Notes under the pieces: model-generated
Told to the model about the DNA's origin: nothing
Seen by the model: only the letters and a program-made list of their open reading frames with translations
The model's database searches: none
Program-made: the position numbers and the translations under genes
In this document: positions 52,465 to 59,842 of the stretch, in pieces
Numbering within the stretch: position 1 is the first letter of the stretch
Layout of the letters: each line of letters begins with the position of its first letter
Source: JBFHFS01 sp041583495
GTDB lineage: Bacteria; Bacteroidota; Bacteroidia; Bacteroidales; Marinilabiliaceae
Assembly: GCA_041583495.1 (NCBI GenBank)
Contig: JBFHFS010000009.1
Span: forward strand, 1-64,000
DNA length: 64,000 nucleotides
Direction of reading: 5' to 3'

Positions 52465-53991
52465 CTACTTTTCCTCTTTAAACACAATAGCCTCAAAAAC
52501 GAAAATGGAGGCATCCTTCCAGCCATCCCATCCGATGTGGGCCTTATCGCGGGCGCAATGGCCCAGGAATTCCTCCCGGCTCCAACCGTACCTGGAACCC
52601 ACCTGAGGCAAAAACGTGCCCGAGTGACCATTTTTCTGCACCACAATGCCATGTTGACCAGGAACAATCTCCGAGATGTCGTCCACTTTTCTTCGTGGGG
52701 TTAAAACCGACACCTCAATAACCACCTCATCGACTTCCTCGGGCGAGAGGGGCAGAAAGCGAGTATCTTCCATGGCCGCTGAGGCCGTCATGCGGTCCAC
52801 AACCTTCCAGAGAGGATATCTATCCTCAAAACTGCCAATACACCCCCTCAGGGCCCCGTTAAGGTAGAGAGAGACGAAAGCCCCTGCATGGATGGTTAAG
52901 GAATAAGGCAGCTCCCCGGTTGGGGCTGCCGGTGTTTCGGATCTTACCGCGGCCTCCAACGACTGACGCGCCCGCTTCAACAGCCAGGTCTTCTCCTCAT
53001 CGTTCAGCGTAAGGGTATCCTTCCCCTCTTCTGATTTTTCCCGAAAAACCACCACCGCCTGGTAGCCCACCACCCGTTCATGATCTCCCAAACGGGAGTC
53101 GCCCGAATTCTTATAATCCACCTGACGATAAAGCAGCCCAGACTCTCCCTGTGTCAAATTCAGGAGGGTGAGCACAGAGGTCCACCCACACAAACTGGTT
53201 GCCAATCCGGGAATTTTTTCCCGGCTGTTCTCATCCAACACCTCCAACAGCTGCTGTGGGTCATTCTCCAGGATGGCCGCCACCGTATGCTCGTCAACCT
53301 CGAGGGCATCTTCATAGCTGGGGTAATGTGAGAAGTCGGTACTGATCACGAACAAATTATCCGGTCCAAACCAAGGTTGTAAGGCTTCTGCAATTTTCGC
53401 ACATACCCTGGGTTCCTGAGTCCCCAGTACGATAGGCACCAACTTAAATGGATGTTTCAAATGAAATTGCAAAAAAGGCAATTGAACTTCCAGCGAATGC
53501 TCCTGAAGATGAGGCGCGGCATTGGTGGAAAAATAGCGAGAAGCCTCCACCAGTGATTGGGCTACAGACACATCCACTTCCACACGGCCCAGAGGGGTTA
53601 AATAATCGCCCTGAGCATAAACCGAAGCACCGGGTGTGGCCATGCGGTGGCTGGACCCGATCAAAAAAACCCGTTTGTAGTTTGCCCCGGCCGGAATTTG
53701 ATTAAACGCCGAGGCTGCCACCCCACCGGAATAGACATAGCCCGCATGGGGCACCAACAGAGCCGCCACCTCATTCTCTTTAATGGGGGCCCGGGCCCGG
53801 GAAAAAAGCTGCCTCAAATGTTCCCGGAGCAACCCTGAGTCGCTCTCATAAAACATGCCCGCCACAGCTGGAATTCTATCTTGTGTTTTCATCTGTATAT
53901 TTTTCTGCCCCCAAACCAAAGCGGGGATCCACCAGCCAAACAAAATGAGACCCACGACGGTCACTCTGATCAAAAATGGTGAAATTTTCAT
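52465..53991 (-). CDS. AmmeMemoRadiSam system protein B-A fusion (Memo-AMMECR1)
   Basis: An N-terminal hydrophobic lead (about 5-25) is followed by a Memo domain (about 40-305) with the putative metal ligands kept: VPHAGYVYSG, GSSHRM, DFSHY and SLCGW. A second domain from about 330 to the end is AMMECR1, with its invariant LRGCIGSF. Memo resembles extradiol dioxygenases; AMMECR1 is of unknown chemistry. The fusion supports a physical complex. The frame extends to 54027; ATG at 53991 gives the hydrophobic start. First gene of the operon with the membrane protein and radical SAM enzyme. Confidence 0.88.
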   Translation of the reverse strand: MKISPFLIRVTVVGLILFGWWIPALVWGQKNIQMKTQDRIPAVAGMFYESDSGLLREHLRQLFSRARAPIKENEVAALLVPHAGYVYSGGVAASAFNQIPAGANYKRVFLIGSSHRMATPGASVYAQGDYLTPLGRVEVDVSVAQSLVEASRYFSTNAAPHLQEHSLEVQLPFLQFHLKHPFKLVPIVLGTQEPRVCAKIAEALQPWFGPDNLFVISTDFSHYPSYEDALEVDEHTVAAILENDPQQLLEVLDENSREKIPGLATSLCGWTSVLTLLNLTQGESGLLYRQVDYKNSGDSRLGDHERVVGYQAVVVFREKSEEGKDTLTLNDEEKTWLLKRARQSLEAAVRSETPAAPTGELPYSLTIHAGAFVSLYLNGALRGCIGSFEDRYPLWKVVDRMTASAAMEDTRFLPLSPEEVDEVVIEVSVLTPRRKVDDISEIVPGQHGIVVQKNGHSGTFLPQVGSRYGWSREEFLGHCARDKAHIGWDGWKDASIFVFEAIVFKEEK

Positions 53992-54159
53992 AGAATTAAA
54001 TCTCCATAAACAATCCACTTGGTGCAATTTTACTAAAGATACAAAATTTCAGGGCGTAGAAGAAAAAAAACCTCAGGGAGTAAACACTTCAATCTCCGCC
54101 TTTTAAGGCACAAACCCCAAAGTCGTAACACTTTTTAACGACATTTTCTACCCACAATA

Positions 54160-54191
54160 CTTGCGAGATAAAAAAGAACCCCCTATTTTTG
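54160..54191 (+). promoter_or_regulatory. Promoter of tRNA-Lys
   Basis: CTTG (54160-54163), a 20-nt spacer and TATTTTTG (54184-54191) form a near-consensus Bacteroidota promoter 37 bp before the tRNA. Confidence 0.7.
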
Positions 54192-54228
54192 CACCGCATT
54201 TGAAAGGAAACACATCCTGAAAACAAAT

Positions 54229-54304
54229 GACTCAGTAGCTCAGCTGGTAGAGCACGTCCCTTTTAAGGATGGGGTCCAGGGTTCGAATCCCTGCTGGGTC
54301 ACCA
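54229..54304 (+). tRNA. tRNA-Lys (anticodon UUU)
   Basis: A complete 76-nt cloverleaf: acceptor GACTCAG/CTGGGTC (one G-U pair), D arm GCTC/GAGC, anticodon stem CGTCC/GGATG with loop CTTTTAA giving anticodon TTT, T arm CAGGG-TTCGAAT-CCCTG, discriminator A and encoded CCA. It decodes AAA and AAG. Flanked by its own promoter and terminator, so transcribed alone. Confidence 0.97.
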
Positions 54305-54307
54305 ATA

Positions 54308-54345
54308 AAAAAAGCACTTAAATCGATGATTTAGGTGCTTTTTTA
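54308..54345 (+). terminator. Intrinsic terminator after tRNA-Lys
   Basis: GCACTTAAATC pairs with GATTTAGGTGC (one G-U pair) around a 3-nt loop, with A-rich left and T6 right flanks, just after the CCA end. Confidence 0.85.
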
Positions 54346-54665
54346 TTTTTACCAGGCGTGGGTTCCAGAAAATAGGGCACGCTTCTTTGGGGGGGGGGCG
54401 ACCAATTTTATGTTTTATATACAGACTTTTCGAGTGTGAAAGGATATTCATACATTTGTGTGAATAAATTCGAGCATGAAAGAATACATCGCAATCCTAA
54501 AGAAATATAATTTCCGGGAAGGCAGTAGTATTCCTGAAACAGGCTATTCTCGCTAAGAGTATACAGACAAGGTGTTACTTATTTCGATTTTATCCGCGAT
54601 TACAAGGCCCTTAATTAAGTCATTTCCCAACAAGTTCATCTACGTAACCCTGAAAACCCCAACCA
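54346..54665. other. Intergenic region with G10 tract and possible gene debris
   Basis: No intact gene. A run of ten G lies at 54389-54398. A 25-codon frame at 54476 (MKEYIAILKKYNF start, ending GYSR then stop) is reminiscent of the N-terminus of IS21-type transposases, but too short to call. This marks the border between the core region and the glycan-degradation region. Confidence 0.35.
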
Positions 54666-56651
54666 ATGAACAAGACCCTCAAACAAATCAGACGCATGGC
54701 GAAAATTTCGGTTTTTGTCGTGCTTTCCTTTTTTGGCACATTTTCGGTTTGTGCACAAAACCCGGATTTGGAGTTATCCTCTCCCAACGGACAGATTAAC
54801 GTTACAATAAAACTGGCCGATAAAATTTACTATTCAGTAAGTTTGGACAACCAACAGTTATTGGAAAACAGCTCCCTACAGATGGACCTTCAGGACCAGA
54901 CATTGGGCAAAAACCCCAGACTCTCCGGGACCAGGGCCAGCACAATTGATGAAGATATACATCGGGTAGTTCCTTTACGGAATGCCTTGGTCCGCAACCA
55001 TTGCAATGTGCTTCTGCTAAAGTTCAGAGAAAATTATTCGGTCGAGTTTCGGGCCTACAATGAAGGAGTGGCTTACCGCTTCGTACTCAACAAAGGCAAA
55101 AAGGAGATAGATGTTTTAAATGAAGCTATTCACTTACAGTTTCCCAAGACCTTTGAGGCGGTTGTAACCCCCACCCCATCATTTAAAACGCCTTATGAGA
55201 CCTCTTACGTTAAGACCAACACAACTGAATTTGCCAAACTTGAAAAAAGCACTTTGCCAATTCTGGTGGAAGGAACAAACGGTGCAAAAATATTGATTTC
55301 CGAGGCAGACCTGTTTGATTACCCCTGCTTATTTTTGAAAGGGGAAGAGGGCAATGTAATGCAAGGGGTGTTCCCCAGATGCCCCATTGAGTTTGGGCCG
55401 GACGGAGACCGCAGTGTCAAAATTATTAAAGAAGCTGAATACATCGCCAGGACTCAGGGTAACCGGAATTTTCCCTGGCGGGTCTTCATGATCAGCAGCG
55501 ATGACAAGCAGATTTTTGAAAACGAGATGGTTTTCAAGCTTTCAAGGCCAAACGAATTGGGCAATACCGGTTGGCTTAAGCCGGGTCAGGTAGCCTGGGA
55601 ATACTGGCATGACGCCCGGTTATATGGTGTTGACTTCAAGTCGGGTTACAACCTCGATTCGTACAAGTACTACATCGACTTTGCCTCCGAAAACGGCATC
55701 CCCTACATCATAATGGATGAAGGCTGGGCCAAGAGCACCCATGATCCCTATACACCCAATCCAAATATTGATCTCTTCGAGCTCATCAGGTACGGCCAGT
55801 CCAAAGATGTAAAAATTGTACTATGGCTCACCTGGCTGACGGTTGAAAACCACATGGACTTATTCAAGACCTTCAGCGAGTGGGGGATTGCCGGGGTGAA
55901 AATTGATTTTATGAATCGAAGTGACCAGTGGATGGTTGATTATTATGAGCGTGTGGCCCGTGAGGCTGCCAAACACCACCTATTCATCGACTACCACGGG
56001 GCGTTTAAACCGGCGGGCATGGAACGGACGCTACCCAACATCCTGTCCTATGAAGGTGTAGTAGGGATGGAACAAAACATTTTTGGTGGGCGAGCCACAA
56101 CCGACAACAACGCCTACCTGCCCTTTATACGTAATGTTGTGGGGCCGATGGATTTCACCCCCGGTGCTATGAACTCGGTACATCCCGAAGACTACAAATC
56201 GACCCGCACCAACCCGGTGAGCATAGGCACACGAGCCTACCAACTGGCTTTGTATGTAGTTTTTGAAAGTGGCGTACAGATGTTAGCCGACAATCCTTTC
56301 TATTACTCCCGCGAAAAGGAATGCACCAATTTTATAACCTCCGTCCCCGTTGTATGGGACCAGACCAGGGTTCTGGCTGCCAAAGCCGGGGAGTATATTG
56401 TGGTTGCCAGATGCCATAATGGCAAATGGTACATCGGAGCCATCACCAATTCCAGCAAGCGCAGTCTTGAGCTGGATTTAAATTTTTTGGAAGATCATGA
56501 AGACTACACCATGACCGCTTTTCAGGATGGGGTAAATGCAAATGTTCAAGCCATGGACTACAAAAGAGTAGTTCAAACGGTAAAAAAAGGGGATGTTCTC
56601 AAAGTTGAATTGGCCAGGGACGGTGGCTGGGCTGCCGTTCTGGAAAAATAA
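54666..56651 (+). CDS. Glycoside hydrolase family 97 protein
   Basis: Exported by a signal peptide (hydrophobic about 12-28, cut after VCA). The N-terminal beta-sandwich (about 30-290) begins LELSSPNGQINVTIKLAD, typical of GH97; a TIM barrel (about 300-570) and C-terminal beta domain follow. GH97 includes inverting alpha-glucosidases (SusB) and retaining alpha-galactosidases. The segment GIAGVKIDFMNRSDQ places an aspartate near residue 413 where retaining members have their nucleophile, so a retaining alpha-galactosidase-like enzyme is more likely; LSYEGVVGME follows. Periplasmic, acting on oligosaccharides. 661 residues. Confidence 0.88.
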   Translation: MNKTLKQIRRMAKISVFVVLSFFGTFSVCAQNPDLELSSPNGQINVTIKLADKIYYSVSLDNQQLLENSSLQMDLQDQTLGKNPRLSGTRASTIDEDIHRVVPLRNALVRNHCNVLLLKFRENYSVEFRAYNEGVAYRFVLNKGKKEIDVLNEAIHLQFPKTFEAVVTPTPSFKTPYETSYVKTNTTEFAKLEKSTLPILVEGTNGAKILISEADLFDYPCLFLKGEEGNVMQGVFPRCPIEFGPDGDRSVKIIKEAEYIARTQGNRNFPWRVFMISSDDKQIFENEMVFKLSRPNELGNTGWLKPGQVAWEYWHDARLYGVDFKSGYNLDSYKYYIDFASENGIPYIIMDEGWAKSTHDPYTPNPNIDLFELIRYGQSKDVKIVLWLTWLTVENHMDLFKTFSEWGIAGVKIDFMNRSDQWMVDYYERVAREAAKHHLFIDYHGAFKPAGMERTLPNILSYEGVVGMEQNIFGGRATTDNNAYLPFIRNVVGPMDFTPGAMNSVHPEDYKSTRTNPVSIGTRAYQLALYVVFESGVQMLADNPFYYSREKECTNFITSVPVVWDQTRVLAAKAGEYIVVARCHNGKWYIGAITNSSKRSLELDLNFLEDHEDYTMTAFQDGVNANVQAMDYKRVVQTVKKGDVLKVELARDGGWAAVLEK

Positions 56652-56762
56652 AAAAAATCTAATTACTCTAAACAACAGCCCAATTAAATTCATCCTTCGC
56701 ATGCCTGTGTTTTAGTAGTCGATCCCTGAAGGGACAAAAGGTGAACGCATTAATATTTTTAA

Positions 56763-56770
56763 TAACTTTG
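56763..56770 (+). promoter_or_regulatory. -7 element before the ROK remnant
   Basis: TAACTTTG matches the -7 consensus, 46 bp before the start of the truncated regulator gene; no good -33 box. Confidence 0.45.
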
Positions 56771-56815
56771 CTAATACACTGATATAACAACAGATATCAA
56801 CAAGACAAAATTATT

Positions 56816-57112
56816 ATGGTAAGTAAATTCTTCGAATCAGAGTTTGTAAATAAGGTTGCTCTGACAAAAAAGACTATTGTACGATTTTATGTCAACAATG
56901 GATCAAGCACCCTTGCCGAACTTGCTAAAGAGCTGGACTTAAGCATCCCTACAACCACCAAATTGGTTGGGGAATTGATTGAAGAAGGGGTAATCCAGGA
57001 TTTTGGCAAACAGGGAACGGGTATCCCGGTATGCCTTCAGGCGGGCAACCCAAAGGAAATTATGTCGAAAGGTTCAAACAGGCCTTCGAGGAGGCATAAA
57101 GCAAGTGGTTAA
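56816..57112 (+). pseudogene. Truncated ROK-family transcriptional regulator
   Basis: The first 70 codons encode an intact winged helix-turn-helix (KKTIVRFYVNNGSSTLAEL; LSIPTTTKLVGELIEEG; IQDFGKQGTG) of Bacteroidota ROK/NagC-type repressors, which normally run about 400 residues with a sugar-kinase-like domain. After GKQGTG the ROK glycine-arginine linker is lost and unrelated sequence ends the frame at 98 codons. Another frame in the same stretch (NYVERFKQAFEEA then stop) looks like the end of a different protein, suggesting a deletion joining two genes. A free DNA-binding fragment cannot be excluded. Confidence 0.65.
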
Positions 57113-57199
57113 TGAAACAGCTCTGTTTTCAATCTTAGAGGGTGCATTATGCCCGTCTTGGTTTAACCTCAAAACAATTATTCTTTTCTTCAGTCCCAA

Positions 57200-59353
57200 T
57201 TATTGTGCGTGATCCCTTTTACCTTCCACTATGTCACCTGCATATTGAACCTCTTTCCAGTCTTTAATGCCAATCAATTCCTTGTACTGATCAAACACCT
57301 TATCTTCGTCGGGGGTATCGGCTGCCTGAAATACATACCAAACGGGTTTTGCTCCGCCCGGATCTGTTTCATCATCGGGGAAACGGCGAAGGCCAATTCT
57401 CAGTCCTCCTTCATTACGGTTATCGAACCAGTTGTGCCATTGGAACCCGTCGATCCCATCCAGGGCTTTCAATTTCTTCCAGGTAAACGCAAATCCGGCG
57501 GCTTGTTCTTTCAGGTCTTGTTCTGAATAAGTTTTCGAGTTTGTGCCATTCTCAGAAAGCCAAAGTGTACGTTTGGTTTTTCCCTTGTAAAGGACCTCCG
57601 GCAGTTGAATCCAGGCATTGAGTACTTCAAGGTTGGAAAAGGTGATCAGCGGGGAATTAAAGGTGAAATCGACTTGCTCATCGAGCCATGTTTTGGGCTC
57701 CCTCAACGATTGGGGATAAGGATGATGCGCCATGGCCCATTCGAAATCGCCTTCAGCTTTGGAGTATTGAATCAGTATTTCCATCAGCTCTTTTGAAGGA
57801 TAAAAACGGGGATGGGAAGTCCAGGCCCAGTAATGTGTAAGTGTGATAAACACTTCGCTGTTCGGATTATATTTGCGGGCAATGGCATAACACATACGCA
57901 TCGATTTGATATAGGCATCCATAAATATCAACGCTGTTTTTTCTCCCATGTTGGTCCACTGCCAACCAGCATCCACCTCGTTGTGCATAATCCAGTGATG
58001 GCAACGGCCATATTTTTGGTCGGCCCGACTGTAACGGCTGGCCAAAAAATCCAGGGCAGCGGCATAACAATCAACGCTTGCCGGGTTCGTCATATTCGGC
58101 ATACTGTAAATCCCGGCCGGGTCCATGTCGGGATGCTGTAAAAGTTTGCCAATTTCGGGGTCGGGACATGATTCTGCTTTATCAACCAGAAGGATGGCAG
58201 CTGTAACAATGCCTTTCCGGGCGGTGGTTCGAAAAGTTGAATCGAACATGGCAACTTCTTTCCCTCCAAAATAGTATGCTTTTCCATTGTAATTGTGCTC
58301 AATACGTCCTTCTGCCGGTTTGGTAAACATAAATCTGGAAAACCAGATGTTGACGGTAGCGCTTGTGGCATTTAACTCATCAAGATCCTCAAGGTGGCCG
58401 CGATTCACGCTAAAACCGCCAATTCCTTTTCGACCCCTTGCCACTTTTTTGGGATAGTTATACTTTGCTTTTATAACATCCGGATAATGCGCATGAGAAA
58501 GCAAATTAAAGCCGGTGGCTGTTTTATTGGCCAGCACCCATTTCGAAAGTACGCGGTCGTAACTGAAGCCACCCCGGGTTACAAACCGGTCCAGTTCCAG
58601 TTCAAACTTTTTTGATTTCAGCAAAATAGCCGTTTCGAATTTGGTTTCTTCAGTCACATCCTGATAAGGGGCAATTTCACAGAGGTAAACCTCTCCATTA
58701 AATGAAATTTTCCCTGTAACCGATATTTTCGACTCCTCTACCTCAACTGTTGCTATTTCCGAATCATAATTTGTTCCCAGGTAAGCTTTTAAACGAGCTT
58801 CCATTTCTGCCTCTTTCTTCAGTTTTGTTTCACGATTGGCTGCCAGTTCCTTTTCTCTTTGGTTCATTGGCCGAAGCGTCAGGTTTCTGATTTGAATATT
58901 CACATCAGGCCGGTTGCCAAAATCCAAACGAAGGAAATCACCTGCTTTGCCCCAATCGTTAATCTCCTTGCTCAGATCGATGGTATAACCTACCCAACCT
59001 TCGGAAAGGCCAATGCGGCGAATCAGTTTTGAGTTTTCCTGACTAATTTCAGGCCCAAAGTAGACTTGTAAATGGTCCAACCCTTTGGGGCAAAAATATT
59101 CGAATGAAAGAATTTTTGCGTCGTTTGCAATGGCCTGAGTTAATGGCCTGGTATAAATCCAGGGATCCTTGCCCAAAGTTTCCAGCTGCCAGACACCATT
59201 ATTTAGCAGTTCAATTTTAACTTGATTAACATGATCTTGATCGGGCTCAATGGAAGTGCCATTTTTCTGGCTAAAACACAACTGAAAAGAAACAGTTGCC
59301 AACAACAGAAGTGACAGCTTAAATTTTCTATTGGTATATTTCAAGTTAGTCAT
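57200..59353 (-). CDS. DUF5722 protein, putative glycoside hydrolase
   Basis: 717 residues with a signal peptide (KFKLSLLLLATVSFQLCFS). The first 170 residues form a carbohydrate-binding-like beta-sandwich, a charged helical linker follows (about 165-190), and a TIM-barrel-like region occupies about 270-700. Two glutamates sit in contexts typical of clan GH-A retaining enzymes: HNEVD near 456 (asparagine-glutamate acid/base pair) and LSENG near 598 (nucleophile strand). I recognise it as DUF5722; substrate unknown. Its neighbours, GH78 and rhamnose isomerase, suggest a rhamnose-containing glycan. Convergent with the ROK remnant. Confidence 0.75.
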   Translation of the reverse strand: MTNLKYTNRKFKLSLLLLATVSFQLCFSQKNGTSIEPDQDHVNQVKIELLNNGVWQLETLGKDPWIYTRPLTQAIANDAKILSFEYFCPKGLDHLQVYFGPEISQENSKLIRRIGLSEGWVGYTIDLSKEINDWGKAGDFLRLDFGNRPDVNIQIRNLTLRPMNQREKELAANRETKLKKEAEMEARLKAYLGTNYDSEIATVEVEESKISVTGKISFNGEVYLCEIAPYQDVTEETKFETAILLKSKKFELELDRFVTRGGFSYDRVLSKWVLANKTATGFNLLSHAHYPDVIKAKYNYPKKVARGRKGIGGFSVNRGHLEDLDELNATSATVNIWFSRFMFTKPAEGRIEHNYNGKAYYFGGKEVAMFDSTFRTTARKGIVTAAILLVDKAESCPDPEIGKLLQHPDMDPAGIYSMPNMTNPASVDCYAAALDFLASRYSRADQKYGRCHHWIMHNEVDAGWQWTNMGEKTALIFMDAYIKSMRMCYAIARKYNPNSEVFITLTHYWAWTSHPRFYPSKELMEILIQYSKAEGDFEWAMAHHPYPQSLREPKTWLDEQVDFTFNSPLITFSNLEVLNAWIQLPEVLYKGKTKRTLWLSENGTNSKTYSEQDLKEQAAGFAFTWKKLKALDGIDGFQWHNWFDNRNEGGLRIGLRRFPDDETDPGGAKPVWYVFQAADTPDEDKVFDQYKELIGIKDWKEVQYAGDIVEGKRDHAQ

Positions 59354-59424
59354 TGATCAAATATTTAGGTTTCTAATATTTAAAAAGTTACACAACCGAT
59401 GTAGAATGTTTGATTTATTTTGAC

Positions 59425-59838
59425 CTATATAATCCAATAAACTCCTCCGGGAAGGTTGCCAAAACCAAAGGTCTGTTTGTTTTTGTCTGATTTGAATTCA
59501 GGAAATAAAAGGCTTCCGTTAAAACCCACAACCTCCACTTGTCCTAATTCCAAAGGTTTAAAACCGAATCCGATATTTCCCTTTGCGCTGGCCGGGTCAG
59601 CGAAACGACTTGCATTCTCACGACGGAAGGTTTCAGGTATTTCAGTCGGGGTGAGAATTCCAAAAAACCAATCCTGTGCCAAAGAATGCGGTCTCCGTTT
59701 AAAAACCGGTCAGGCATTAATAAGCGGGTTAATATACCCTATTAATCTTATTTATTGGAGTGGATGTAGGTCGCCCACTGACTCCATCATAACTATCAGG
59801 AGCCAATTGGGCAACTGTTGAATCTTCAAGACAAAAGA
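59425..59838 (-). pseudogene. Frameshifted remnant of an unidentified gene
   Basis: Three minus-strand frames join into one plausible C-terminal protein segment. Frame 1 reads VAQLAPDSYDGVSGRPTS to INRVY then stop (about 59826-59735); frame 2 reads MPDRFLNGDRILWHRIGF; frame 3 reads FGILTPTEIPETFRREN to FGNLPGGVYWII (about 59675-59425). Two small frameshifts and the loss of everything upstream explain the pattern. Composition looks like a structured extracellular protein; I cannot name the family. It lies between DUF5722 and GH78 on the same strand, so it was probably a member of the same locus. Confidence 0.55.
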
Positions 59839-59842
59839 GGTT

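Noticed and set aside
54389..54398. G10 tract as a phase-variation switch for GH97
   Set aside because: It lies about 270 bp upstream of the start, right after a tRNA terminator and not in a promoter spacer or a coding frame; no evidence beyond the run itself.
54476..54553. A 25-codon frame as the N-terminus of an IS21-type transposase
   Set aside because: Too short, stops at once, and no IstB, terminal repeats or further frames follow; kept only as possible debris.
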